Source: Candidatus Dormiibacterota bacterium (GTDB lineage: Bacteria; Chloroflexota; Dormibacteria; Dormibacterales; Dormibacteraceae). Taken from it: DNA of 64,000 nt. The stretch covers positions 1-64,000 of the forward strand of contig JAMXLM010000018.1 in NCBI GenBank assembly GCA_024280995.1, written 5' to 3'. Each line of letters starts with the position of its first letter. Position 1 is the first letter of the stretch. Position numbers and translations under genes: made by a program. Under the pieces are notes generated by a model. The model searched no databases, had not been told where the DNA came from, and saw nothing but the letters and a program-made list of their open reading frames with translations. This document shows, piece by piece, positions 9,034 to 16,807 of the stretch.

Positions 9034-9624
9034 GTGCTCACCCGTATTCCAGACAGCTGGCGGTGGGCGAGCACCGACATCGCGATCCGGATCGTTCCCT
9101 TCATCCTCTCGTACGCGGTGGCGTACCGCCTGAGCGGCGGCGCGAGGTGGCTGGGCTGGAGCCTGGGCGACGTTCGCGCCCAGCTGATCTTTGCCTTGAT
9201 CGGCGTGCCGGTGATGTTCGTCGCGGCCGTCGCCGTCCAGCTCTGGCTGACGCGGCGGCGGGGTGCGCTCAGCGTCCCGGCAGGCCTCGACGACGTCGCT
9301 TTCCAGGCCGGGTTCTACGCCGTCAACGGCCCGATCGAGGAGGCCTTCTTTCGCGGGCTGCTGCAGGGAGGCCTGGGCGCCGCATGGGGAGCGCCGGCCG
9401 GTTTAGTGATCGCGACCACGGCCTACGTCCTCTATCACCGGCTCGGTAACTGGAGCTGGGCGGAGACGTTGTCGACAGCGCTCGTCGGAGTGCCGCTCGG
9501 CGTCGCGTTCTGGCTGCTCCCCGGCCCGCCGTCGCTGGTGGGCGTATCGCTTGCGCACATCGCCGCGACGTGCGGTTTTCTAGGCCCGGGGCCTTATCTG
9601 CTGCGGAGGCTCGGTCTCGTTTAG
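9034..9624 (+). CDS. CPBP-family intramembrane metalloprotease
   Basis: The protein has four or more membrane segments and the CPBP (CAAX protease and bacteriocin-processing) signature: EE-x3-R in IEEAFFRGLL (motif 1), an aromatic-x3-H motif in YVLYH (motif 2), and a late histidine in LAHIAAT (motif 3, though H-x3-T replaces the usual H-x3-N). These residues bind zinc in Rce1-like proteases. Substrate unknown; family members process prenylated or peptide substrates or act in immunity and stress. GTG at 9034 lies 22 bases from the divergent DsbA-like start; an ATG at 8980 in frame would overlap that gene. The gap contains no obvious ribosome site. Confidence 0.78.
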   Translation: MLTRIPDSWRWASTDIAIRIVPFILSYAVAYRLSGGARWLGWSLGDVRAQLIFALIGVPVMFVAAVAVQLWLTRRRGALSVPAGLDDVAFQAGFYAVNGPIEEAFFRGLLQGGLGAAWGAPAGLVIATTAYVLYHRLGNWSWAETLSTALVGVPLGVAFWLLPGPPSLVGVSLAHIAATCGFLGPGPYLLRRLGLV

Positions 9625-10523
9625 ACCTGCCGGCGACGGACGGCGAGGTAGACCAGTCCGAACAGGACCGCGACCACGAACGCCCACCAGATGATGTCGG
9701 CGGCGCCCGACGGACCTGGTATGCCGCTGAAGGCCTGATCGAAGTTCGCCCCGCCCGGCGCGGTGCTGTTGAGGATCTCGAGCTCCTGGTGCGCGATCTC
9801 GCGCGGTGCCGAGCTGATCAGCGCGTGCGGCACGAGCCAGTACAGGATCGTCAGGCCTACATGCAGCACCTGGTTGTCGGCGAGCACGCCGCCATTGGTC
9901 ATCTGCTGGTGGAGCATCACGACGATTCCGGCGGCGCCGTTGTAGATGAAAGCGATGATCGCGGCGACGATGTTGTTGACCCACGCGCTAAGGGCCAGGA
10001 CGATGAGCATCAGGGTCACCGCATTGGCGACCGCGGCCAGCGTCTCCCACCACAACGCGTCTTCGAGCCCACCCCCGAAGAGGTACATGACGAGCCTTGC
10101 CTCGACGCCCAGCAGGCCGACGACCACGATCATCCCCACCGCGGCAGCGACGACTTTGCCTACCGCGAACTCGAGCCTGGATACAGGCTTGGAGAAGATC
10201 CCGACGATCGACCCTGATTCGAGGTCGTGATAGATCGCGGTCATGCCGATCGCGAACGCGATCAGCAGCGCGAAGATGCCGAGCACCGCGATCAGGTCGT
10301 TGACGAAGCTCAGCTCTGTCAGCCTTGTCAACTGCTCCGGGGTCGGGCCCTCGAAGTCTCCAGGGCCGGAGACGCGGACGTTGCCGACGAAGGCGCTCGA
10401 GAACGCCTTCAGCAGGATTCCCAACCCGGCGATGCCGACGGCCCCGATGGCGAAGAACACGATCAGCAGCCGGCGCCGGGACATCTCGACGATCGTGTAC
10501 CGCGCGACCGCAAGCGACTTCAT
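9621..10523 (-). CDS. ABC-2 type transporter permease
   Basis: Six hydrophobic segments and an N-terminal MKSLAVARYTIVEMSRRRL amphipathic start are typical of ABC-2/NatB/GldF-type export permeases. The loop IYHDLESGSIVGIFSKPVSR is the characteristic cytoplasmic coupling segment of this family. The ATG overlaps the stop of the upstream ATPase gene by 4 bases, so the two are co-translated and form one exporter. Substrate cannot be deduced; lipid, peptide or ion extrusion are all known. The extracytoplasmic loop between the first and second segments (about 50-75) is short and polar. Confidence 0.85.
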   Translation of the reverse strand: MKSLAVARYTIVEMSRRRLLIVFFAIGAVGIAGLGILLKAFSSAFVGNVRVSGPGDFEGPTPEQLTRLTELSFVNDLIAVLGIFALLIAFAIGMTAIYHDLESGSIVGIFSKPVSRLEFAVGKVVAAAVGMIVVVGLLGVEARLVMYLFGGGLEDALWWETLAAVANAVTLMLIVLALSAWVNNIVAAIIAFIYNGAAGIVVMLHQQMTNGGVLADNQVLHVGLTILYWLVPHALISSAPREIAHQELEILNSTAPGGANFDQAFSGIPGPSGAADIIWWAFVVAVLFGLVYLAVRRRQV

Positions 10524-11293
10524 GCCGTCGGACCCTTGTCCGTGATGAACGTCGGCATGTGGTCTTTTGGTGGCTGGTTCGCCTCGACGAGCTGGACGAA
10601 GACGTCCTCGAGGTTGCTGCCCTGAGGAACGACCTCAGACATGGTCCCCTCCTTGAGAACACGCCCTTTCGCCATGATCGCGACCGTGTCGCACACGAGC
10701 TCGACCTCGCTGAGCAGGTGGCTGTTGAGCAGAATCGCGACGCCGCTTCCCTTGAGTCGCTCGATGAGCGCACGAACATCGCGCCGGCCGAGCGGGTCGA
10801 GGTCCGCGGTTGGTTCGTCGAGGATCAGGAGCTTGGGGCGACCGAGGATCGCCTGGGCGATTCCCAGTCGCTGCTTCATGCCTTTGGAGTATTGGCGGAT
10901 CTGTCGTTTCTCGCCGTCCAGGCCGGCGAACGCCAGCGTCTCGGGGATGCGCCGCTTGCGATCGTCCTCGTCGACTCCGAGGAGACGAGCGAAGTAATCG
11001 AGCACCTCGCTCGCGCGTAGGAACTTGGGAAAGTCCGGGTCCTCGGGCGCGAACCCGAGCTGGGTTCGGGCGGCGGGGTCGCCGGGTGGCGCTCCGAAGA
11101 TCGCAAGCTCGCCGCCATCCGGGCGGATGAGGCCGGCGATCATCTTGACGATGCTCGTCTTGCCGGCGCCGTTGGGACCGAGCAAGCCGAAAGCCTGGCC
11201 CGCCTCAACCTCGAACGACACACCGTCGACGGCCAACGGATCACGCCGGCGGTAGCGCTTACGAAGATCCTTGACACTCACGACGGCGGCCAT
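10520..11293 (-). CDS. ABC transporter ATP-binding protein (CcmA/DrrA type)
   Basis: This is a complete ABC ATPase of 257 residues: Walker A GPNGAGKT near 40-47, signature YSKGMKQRLGIAQ near 140, Walker B LLILDEPTADLDP near 160, and switch histidine in LNSHLLSEVE near 195. The signature YSKGMKQR is typical of the DrrA/NatA export subclass that pairs with ABC-2 permeases. It lies directly upstream of its permease with a 4-base overlap. Its ATG is 24 bases from the divergent MFS start, and a TATAGT hexamer sits 11 bases upstream on this strand. Confidence 0.9.
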   Translation of the reverse strand: MAAVVSVKDLRKRYRRRDPLAVDGVSFEVEAGQAFGLLGPNGAGKTSIVKMIAGLIRPDGGELAIFGAPPGDPAARTQLGFAPEDPDFPKFLRASEVLDYFARLLGVDEDDRKRRIPETLAFAGLDGEKRQIRQYSKGMKQRLGIAQAILGRPKLLILDEPTADLDPLGRRDVRALIERLKGSGVAILLNSHLLSEVELVCDTVAIMAKGRVLKEGTMSEVVPQGSNLEDVFVQLVEANQPPKDHMPTFITDKGPTA

Positions 11294-11317
11294 GGGTAGC
11301 CGCGACTATAACGCCCT
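11294..11317. promoter_or_regulatory. symmetric divergent promoter with overlapping -10 hexamers
   Basis: The gap between the ABC ATPase (minus) and MFS gene (plus) is 24 bases. It contains ACTATAAC at 11305-11312. Read on the plus strand this gives TATAAC ending 5 bases before the GTG at 11318; read on the minus strand it gives TATAGT ending 11 bases before the ATG at 11293. No Shine-Dalgarno site lies before the plus start, so the MFS mRNA is probably leaderless. Confidence 0.5.
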
Positions 11318-12505
11318 GTGAGCGACACCGGGATTCAGCTCGACCGGCGCCAGCAGGTGACGCTGGCGTGGGCCGGTGTGGCGGTGGTGCTGGCCGGGTA
11401 CCAGGGCTCGATTCTCGTTCTCGCGCTGCCCGCGATCGCGGCCGATTACCGCGCCTCCATCCCGATGCTCTCCGGCCTGGGCGCGATCCTCGCGCTCGGC
11501 ACCCTCGGCGCCCTCCCGCTCGCGGCGCTGGCGGACCGCTTCGGACGGCGGCGCATGATCGCAGCAGGCGTCGCCGGCTTCTCCATCGTCAACCTGCTGA
11601 GCGGCTTCGTCCCTTCGCTCGCCGACCTCGCCTTTCTCAAGCTGTTCGCCGTCTGCTTCGAGGTGCTGACCGTCGGCGTCGCGACCGCGTTGATCGTCGA
11701 GGAGGCGCCCGTCGGGCGACGCGGCCAGGCGGTCAGCGTCCTCGCCCTCCTGTCGGGATTCGGCACCGGGATCACCGTGATCGCCTACCCCATCGTCGCG
11801 CCGCACTGGCGCCTGCTCTTCTACGCGTGCGGGGTCGGAATACCGATCGCGCCGCTGATCTGGTGGCTTCTGCCCGAGGGTCACACCTGGCAGGCGGTTC
11901 GATTCACCGGCTCCGCAATCCGCCTGCTCTGGGAGCCGCGATGGCGGCGGCGCATCATCGTCCTGGCGGCCATGTTCGCGCTGCTTGCGGTCTTGCTCGA
12001 ACCCGCCGGACTGCTGTACACCTTCTACGCCAGCGCAATCCTCAACTGGACGCCGACCGAGATCAGCCTGCTCGTAGTGGTGTCCGGCGTGTTCGGCGCG
12101 GTGTCCTACCTGGCCGGTGGCTATCTGACGGACCGCTTCGGGCGGCGCGGGCCTGCCATCGCGCTGACAGTCGCGACCGCGGCCGCGACGAGCCTCAGCT
12201 TTGCGACCGCGTCCATCGGCTTTTTCATCGGCAACGTGCTCTGGAGCGCGGTGGCCAGCGCCGCTACGCCGGTGTTCGGCGCCTGGTCGGGCGAACTGTT
12301 CCCGACACGCGCCCGCGCCACCGCGGAGGCGGCGATCGCGCTGGCCGGCGCACTCGGGAGCATCGCCGGGCTTGCCCTGGTCGCCTTGCTTGCGGCGCCG
12401 GCCGGCCTGGGCGGCGCGATCCAGCTCGGCGGTGTCGCCGCGATCGCGGGTGCGCTTCTGCTGTTCCTGCTGCCCGAGACGAAAGACCAACCGCTGCCGG
12501 AGTAA
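11318..12505 (+). CDS. major facilitator superfamily transporter
   Basis: This 395-residue protein has about twelve membrane segments. The conserved loop 2-3 motif A appears as LADRFGRRRM near residues 69-78 and its counterpart LTDRFGRRGP near 270-279 in the second half, which marks an MFS permease. The family includes drug exporters and sugar or aromatic acid importers; nothing in the sequence fixes the substrate. The GTG start has no ribosome site but a TATAAC hexamer 5 bases upstream, suggesting a leaderless transcript. A small membrane protein gene follows after 12 bases. Confidence 0.85.
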   Translation: MSDTGIQLDRRQQVTLAWAGVAVVLAGYQGSILVLALPAIAADYRASIPMLSGLGAILALGTLGALPLAALADRFGRRRMIAAGVAGFSIVNLLSGFVPSLADLAFLKLFAVCFEVLTVGVATALIVEEAPVGRRGQAVSVLALLSGFGTGITVIAYPIVAPHWRLLFYACGVGIPIAPLIWWLLPEGHTWQAVRFTGSAIRLLWEPRWRRRIIVLAAMFALLAVLLEPAGLLYTFYASAILNWTPTEISLLVVVSGVFGAVSYLAGGYLTDRFGRRGPAIALTVATAAATSLSFATASIGFFIGNVLWSAVASAATPVFGAWSGELFPTRARATAEAAIALAGALGSIAGLALVALLAAPAGLGGAIQLGGVAAIAGALLLFLLPETKDQPLPE

Positions 12506-12517
12506 GTTTCGAGACGG

Positions 12518-13138
12518 ATGGCGGACACCAGGAAGCGACGCGGGCGCCCGGCTGTCGACATCAACTGGCGCCAGACGCAGGTCGGCATCGGACTGTTCTT
12601 CGACCTCGTCGCCCCATGGCTGCTCGACCTGGGCAGCTGGATCTTCGGTGCGCTGATCGCGTTCAACCTCGTGATCCTCGGCGTCGTGTTGACGATCGGC
12701 CCTGTGGATACGGCGGAGAAGCTGGCGACGGCCGCGTTCGCGCTGGCGCTGCCGCCGAACGTCTCCGGGTTTGTGCTCGTGAGGCTGGTCACCGACATGC
12801 GCAAGATCCGCGCGCCTGACCAGGCCGCCGAGGCTTTCAAACAGGCGGGCTTCGAGCTCGAGAATCCGCAGCTCAACCGGCAGGAGGACGAGCGGCGGAT
12901 GAGCGGCGTCGCCCTCACCTACACCTACGGCTTGATGTCGGTCTCGCTCCTGCTCACATTGGCCGGATTGACCGCGGCGCTGTGGCACAGCGCATGGTGG
13001 ATCGGGGTCGGCTTTGTGGTCATGCTCGTGCTGAGCATCGGCCTGCTCTTGCTGGCGGCGTCGCAGATGGGCGGCCGCAGCCAGCGCTGGCGCTCACCCG
13101 CGAGCGAGCACGAAACGAACAAGCCTCAAGAGGGCTGA
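12518..13138 (+). CDS. four-segment membrane protein of unknown function
   Basis: I do not recognise this 206-residue protein. A basic N-terminus (ADTRKRRGRP) is followed by two hydrophobic stretches (about 20-50 and 68-88), a charged central part rich in Asp/Glu/Gln (about 95-128), and two more hydrophobic stretches (about 133-180). The C-terminus is polar. It follows the MFS gene by 12 bases on the same strand and is probably co-transcribed. The end overlaps the convergent hypothetical gene by 13 bases. It may be an accessory membrane protein of the transporter, but that is only a guess from position. Confidence 0.6.
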   Translation: MADTRKRRGRPAVDINWRQTQVGIGLFFDLVAPWLLDLGSWIFGALIAFNLVILGVVLTIGPVDTAEKLATAAFALALPPNVSGFVLVRLVTDMRKIRAPDQAAEAFKQAGFELENPQLNRQEDERRMSGVALTYTYGLMSVSLLLTLAGLTAALWHSAWWIGVGFVVMLVLSIGLLLLAASQMGGRSQRWRSPASEHETNKPQEG

Positions 13139-13563
13139 ACGACCTCCACCCGGAGCGTGTGGCCGTGGGTGGCGAACGCGCCACCCGGGGTGGTTCCGGT
13201 CACGACGTCGAAGCCGATGACACCGTCGTCGATCGATTCGTGGACGTGGGTGGTCATCTCAACCGCCCCGCCGAGGATGGACCAGACGGACTGGCGGATC
13301 TCCCGTCGGGAAAGACGAGTCGCGGACGTGAGCCTGACCAGAAGGCTTCCGTTGCCGTCGACGGCGACCTCGTCGAGGGTGAGGCCCGAGATCGCGACGC
13401 GGTCATTCAGGCCGGGCAGGAGGTGCTTCTCGGGTTCTTCCGCCACCCAGTCCTCCGCGCCGGCTAGTCCCGCCAGCTCGTTGATGGCGCCGACGTGGGA
13501 GCGCGCATCCGCCACTCCGCGTCCGCGGTCATCCGCGTCCCAGCGCCCGGACGGCATGCTCAC
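13126..13563 (-). CDS. hypothetical soluble protein, 145 residues
   Basis: I do not recognise a family. The protein is acidic and lacks membrane segments. Its second half reads like an alternating-strand domain (NGSLLVRLTSATRLSRREIR, HVHESIDDGVIGFDVVTGT, HTLRVEVVQ). The start is GTG at 13563 with an ATG three codons in. It lies 8 bases downstream of the VOC-family gene on the same strand, so the two are probably one transcript. The overlap with the convergent membrane gene is only 13 bases, consistent with a real gene. Confidence 0.6.
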   Translation of the reverse strand: MSMPSGRWDADDRGRGVADARSHVGAINELAGLAGAEDWVAEEPEKHLLPGLNDRVAISGLTLDEVAVDGNGSLLVRLTSATRLSRREIRQSVWSILGGAVEMTTHVHESIDDGVIGFDVVTGTTPGGAFATHGHTLRVEVVQPS

Positions 13564-13571
13564 AGGCTAGA

Positions 13572-14459
13572 TCAGGCGGTCGCCGTCCTGAACAGGACCC
13601 TGTTCTGCGACGGGTCGACGGCCGCCAGGCCGCCGGCCTCCTCGGTCAGCCGCACGTCACCCCGCTCGAGCCGGGTCGCCACGTCGTCCAGGTCACGTTG
13701 GGTCGGCAGCTCGACCGTGAAGCGACGCAGTCCGGCCGAACCCGCCGGTGCCGGGCGCGCACCGCGACCGGCCCATGTGTTGAGACCCAGGTGGTGGTGG
13801 TAGCCGCCTGCCGAGACAAAGCCCATGCCTGGCACGTGGCCCATCACATCGAAGCCCACGAGATCGTGATAGAAGCGCAGCGCATCGTCGACGTCTGCGA
13901 CGTGCAGGTGGACATGACCCATCTTCGACCCCGACGGCAGCGGCGAGTCGAGCCGGTCGTCCTCGCGAAGGTGGCTGAAAAGCTCCTCGATGTCGATCGG
14001 GTCGCGCCCTGAGCGCTCACGTCCGTCCTTGTCGACGGCCCTGAAGGTTCCCCTGGCGAAGCCCATCGTCCCGTCCTCGGGGGTCTCCGTGTAGATCTCG
14101 ATCCCGTTGCCGTCCGGATCCCAGAGGTAGTTCGCCTTGGTCATGACGTGGTCGGTAGGCGACTGGTCCCAGCCCAGCCGGGCAAGCCTGGCGATCACGC
14201 GTGCGAGCTCACGCCGGTCCGGGACGACGATGGCGAGGTGGTAGAGACCGGAAGTTCGCGGCACGACCGGTCGCTCGGCGTCCGGGTGCAGGACCACGAG
14301 CTCACGTTCGCCGACGCCCATCCGGATCTTCTCGTCCACGGAGGGAAGCGGGGCGAGGCCCACGTAGTCGCGGTAGAAGCGCAGGGCGATGTCGGCGTCG
14401 GTGACGCCGATCTCGACCGCGCCCATCCCAGTCTTCGCGGCTATCGACTGGGCTTGCAC
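13572..14459 (-). CDS. two-module VOC (glyoxalase/extradiol dioxygenase-like) protein
   Basis: The protein carries two vicinal-oxygen-chelate modules, each with the FYRD/FYHD helix signature: module 1 around residues 12-125 (ALRFYRDYVGL, then NGIEIYT) and module 2 around 168-290 (MGHVHLHVADVDDALRFYHD, then YHHHLGLNTW). This resembles CatE/YfiE-type catechol 2,3-dioxygenases. Candidate metal ligands (GHV histidine and the HHH segment) are present in module 2, whereas module 1 has Ala in the place of the first ligand (MGAVEIGV). Ring-cleaving dioxygenase or isomerase activity is plausible; the substrate is not readable. GTG at 14459 is the start; an ATG at 14426 is an alternative. Confidence 0.75.
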   Translation of the reverse strand: MQAQSIAAKTGMGAVEIGVTDADIALRFYRDYVGLAPLPSVDEKIRMGVGERELVVLHPDAERPVVPRTSGLYHLAIVVPDRRELARVIARLARLGWDQSPTDHVMTKANYLWDPDGNGIEIYTETPEDGTMGFARGTFRAVDKDGRERSGRDPIDIEELFSHLREDDRLDSPLPSGSKMGHVHLHVADVDDALRFYHDLVGFDVMGHVPGMGFVSAGGYHHHLGLNTWAGRGARPAPAGSAGLRRFTVELPTQRDLDDVATRLERGDVRLTEEAGGLAAVDPSQNRVLFRTATA

Positions 14460-14541
14460 AACGCTTTCGTACCCCTGCAGCTGACTATCTATTCAGCAGC
14501 TCGATGTTCAGTGGAGTGGAGTGGGGGGACGAAATGACATG

Positions 14542-14569
14542 TTCGACGAGCTGCGATCGTGGTTATACT
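14542..14569 (+). promoter_or_regulatory. sigma-70-like promoter of the low-G+C cassette
   Basis: TTCGAC at 14542-14547 and TATACT at 14564-14569 are separated by 16 bases, a good -35/-10 pair. The first gene starts at 14607 after AAGAGG at 14593-14598, so this transcript has a leader of about 30 bases with a Shine-Dalgarno site. That differs from the leaderless style of neighbouring host genes. Confidence 0.5.
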
Positions 14570-14606
14570 TTCAGTTGCGCTTTTGGTTACTAAAGAGGTT
14601 GAGACC

Positions 14607-15407
14607 ATGGCTCGTCGAGAGATCTATCCCAACGCACCATTGCGGCTCGTGGTCGCCGAGCTGCGCTATCCATACGCTCCTCGTTTGTCGTCTCCGGACG
14701 CGATTGAGCATCTCACCGATCTGTTCCGTCCCACCTTCCCCTTACCGGAACCCACGGGCATGCAAGTTGTGATGGCCATGGCGGGTGGATCCCAAGCCCA
14801 GAGCTCAACGAGTTCGGTCAATCGCTTCCTGGCGAGGGACCGATCAGCATCTGTAAGCGTCAGCCCACAAAACATCGTGATCGAAACGACCGTCTACTCA
14901 GAATACGAACAGTTTCGCCCAATGCTCGAGAAATGCCTGCGAGGCCTCGAGGAAATTCGTGGAGCGGTGATCGGCCTCGAAAGAGTCGGACTTCGCTACA
15001 TCAATGAGATTCGAGTGCCAGCGCTGCGGCGACCGGAAGAATGGCGCCACTACCTACAGGCGCCCTTAGTCGCTGGGTTGGACCTCGTCTCAGGGCACGA
15101 CGTCGCGCTGACGCAGTCCGTTGTCCAAACCGAGCCTCGTGACAACGTTACGACCCTCGTGCGTTACGGCGCCCTCCGCGGGCAGGTGGTCAGCTCAGTC
15201 GGGCCGCTGCACGTGGAGGCTGTTCCGCCGACCATGCCGTTCTTTCTGCTCGACATTGATAACTCATGGTCGAGTCATCAGTCATTCGACGATTACTCGG
15301 TTGATGGGGCATTGAACATCTGTGACCGCCTGCATGGGCCGATTGACAGCCTATTCGAGAGTGCCCTCAGAGATGAGTTGAGGGAAGTCTTCAGGAGCGT
15401 CGAGTGA
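14607..15407 (+). CDS. TIGR04255-like family protein, first gene of cassette
   Basis: The protein has 266 residues. It begins REIYPNAPLRLVVAELRYP and has ERVGLRYINEI near residue 135, the combination I associate with the sporadically distributed TIGR04255 family, whose usual length is about 260. Biochemical function is unknown. ATG at 14607 is chosen because of the AAGAGG eight bases upstream; the frame is open to 14559 but without a ribosome site. Base composition is far lower than the flanks (line 14881-14940 is 50% G+C by count), and codon use lacks the strong G/C third-base bias of neighbours, implying horizontal transfer. Its stop overlaps the next gene's GTG by 4 bases, so the two products are probably made together. 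Confidence 0.75.
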   Translation: MARREIYPNAPLRLVVAELRYPYAPRLSSPDAIEHLTDLFRPTFPLPEPTGMQVVMAMAGGSQAQSSTSSVNRFLARDRSASVSVSPQNIVIETTVYSEYEQFRPMLEKCLRGLEEIRGAVIGLERVGLRYINEIRVPALRRPEEWRHYLQAPLVAGLDLVSGHDVALTQSVVQTEPRDNVTTLVRYGALRGQVVSSVGPLHVEAVPPTMPFFLLDIDNSWSSHQSFDDYSVDGALNICDRLHGPIDSLFESALRDELREVFRSVE

Positions 15408-16045
15408 TATCTCCTACTTCAGCGGAACCCGAGGACGTCGACGCGACCTCGACCTCCTCTGTCAAAGAAGTCATCGTCCCAATACCGCAGACGATGACCT
15501 CTCTTGTCAAGGAGGTCAAAGTCCTTAGGGACCAGGTTCAGGCCACAAACCAGGACGTTGCCGACCTACACCGCAGAGTCAATGCGCATGATCTTGACCG
15601 GCGCACTCATTTCAAGGTCCGCACCGAGATGCGAGATCTACTCGACCTTGTGGCCGTCCACTACGGCATGTCGTGGAACCAAATTGCGCAATTGGTGGGC
15701 GTGTCGGCTCAAGCAGTCCGCAAGTGGCGAAAAGGTGAACTAGCGACTGGCGAAAACCGGTTCGCCGTAGCTCGCCTGGTGGCCCTCCTCGATTTGCTCG
15801 TCGAGCTTCGTATCGCGAATCCGGTGCAGTGGCTTGAAGTGCCTCTAGTTGCCGGATATTCCGTTACTGCATTCGACATCCTGGCAGCCCGGAAATTGGA
15901 CCTGGTCCTTGAATGGGCTGACATGAGGATCGATAGCCCAGAACGGCTACTTGACCTCTTTGAGCTCAAATGGCGAGAGAGATATAAGACTGAGTACGAG
16001 ACGTTTATCGCAGGCGACAACAACCTCTCGCTAAGGCGGAGATGA
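15404..16045 (+). CDS. coiled-coil plus XRE-like HTH protein with possible MbcA/ParS/Xre-type C-terminal domain
   Basis: The 213-residue protein has a polar N-terminus, a predicted coiled coil around residues 28-65 (SLVKEVKVLRDQVQATNQ, DVADLHRRVNAHDLD), a helix-turn-helix around 82-112 (HYGMSWNQIAQLVGVSAQAV, then RKWRKGE), and a C-terminal part (about 135-185) with NPVQWLEVP, AFDILAARKLD and VLEWAD. That last pattern resembles the toxin-binding domain of Xre/MbcA/ParS antitoxins. It could be a DNA-binding autorepressor or antitoxin of the cassette. GTG start overlaps the previous stop as GTGA. Counted lines are 47-50% G+C. The resemblance to MbcA is by eye and weak; the HTH is clearer. Confidence 0.65.
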   Translation: MISPTSAEPEDVDATSTSSVKEVIVPIPQTMTSLVKEVKVLRDQVQATNQDVADLHRRVNAHDLDRRTHFKVRTEMRDLLDLVAVHYGMSWNQIAQLVGVSAQAVRKWRKGELATGENRFAVARLVALLDLLVELRIANPVQWLEVPLVAGYSVTAFDILAARKLDLVLEWADMRIDSPERLLDLFELKWRERYKTEYETFIAGDNNLSLRRR

Positions 16046-16058
16046 CCAAGGGAACGTC

Positions 16059-16751
16059 TTGCCAAATCTGGAGGTTCCGCCGAGTGTCACGTCCATGTAC
16101 CTCGCCCGCGGCGAGGAGGTGGATCGCCTCCGGCCAGTAATGCAGGGCGACGTTTTCGCCGAGGTCCAGATTCCAGGAATCGACTTCGGACTTGGACTCG
16201 CCATGGTTCTTACACACCCATGCACAATGCGCGGCGCGGGTGGCTTGCTACGCCCGAAGCTCTCGATGGCCCGGATTGTGACCTACCAACCCTTGCCCCT
16301 TCAACGCTGGCCTGCCGGCCATTACGGCGTGATGCCACTGCCCGAACTTCGCCAACGTGATGGGGAGAGTCTCGCTGTGGCCTTTGAGGAGGCTGGCACG
16401 GTGAGGGCCGAAAGCCTGCAAACTACTGGCCGAATCGCATATCTAACTGACTACGGCGTAACTGTTTTGCAACAGCGATTTCTGCATCACCACTCGCGGA
16501 TCGTGGTGCCCCTGCCAGATCTGCACGCGCAAGCAGCTCCTAACTTCGAGGAGGCCGATCTTTTGCATGAATGGCTAGAGGAGCTCGTCCGGGATCCGGA
16601 ATCAAGTGAAGAAGTTGCGCGGAGGACACGGGACTTTGACGCGTACCTCAATGGCAATGGCGGAGAGTTGAGAGACATGCTCAAGAGCGAGACCACTCGA
16701 TCCACTGTTCGCAAGCGCGTACGCGTCGAAATGCGCCAGCGTCGCGACTAA
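16059..16751 (+). CDS. third cassette protein, unknown family with HPC motif
   Basis: I do not recognise this 230-residue protein. It lacks a signal peptide and membrane segments. Features seen are GDVFAEVQIPGIDFGLGLAM followed by LTHPCTMRGAGG (about 45-62), a possible catalytic or metal-binding His-Pro-Cys; a middle segment with TGRIAYLTDYGV and HHHSRIVVP; and a charged, basic C-terminus (SETTRSTVRKRVRVEMRQRR). TTG at 16059 is the only usable start after an in-frame stop at 16032; AAGGGA precedes it by about 5 bases. It is 13 bases after the HTH gene, on the same strand and with the same lower G+C, so it belongs to the cassette. It could be an effector enzyme. Confidence 0.6.
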   Translation: MPNLEVPPSVTSMYLARGEEVDRLRPVMQGDVFAEVQIPGIDFGLGLAMVLTHPCTMRGAGGLLRPKLSMARIVTYQPLPLQRWPAGHYGVMPLPELRQRDGESLAVAFEEAGTVRAESLQTTGRIAYLTDYGVTVLQQRFLHHHSRIVVPLPDLHAQAAPNFEEADLLHEWLEELVRDPESSEEVARRTRDFDAYLNGNGGELRDMLKSETTRSTVRKRVRVEMRQRRD

Positions 16752-16807
16752 GTCAAGCCGCGTCCTCTGGCCCCGCGGGCCCCATCGCCAGAAGTGGGAA
16801 TACTGCG
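16752..16807. other. gap between cassette and fhs with a GC hairpin
   Basis: This 56-base convergent gap contains GGCCC-CGC-GGGCC at 16769-16781, a 5-bp perfect stem. There is no T-run on either strand, so it is only a weak terminator candidate. No target-site repeat or att-like site is visible at this edge of the low-G+C cassette. Confidence 0.3.

Noticed and set aside
11306..12988. A 560-codon open frame antisense to the MFS transporter
   Set aside because: Low-complexity Arg/Gln/Glu/Asp content and full overlap with a clear MFS gene.
14460..14541. Left edge of the low-G+C cassette examined for an att site, tRNA end or direct repeat
   Set aside because: No repeat matching 16752-16807, no tRNA-like sequence and no integrase nearby.
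16059..16751. Third cassette gene considered as a RES-domain toxin, because its neighbour resembles Xre
   Set aside because: The RES motifs (early Arg, middle Glu, late Ser in the usual context) are not seen.
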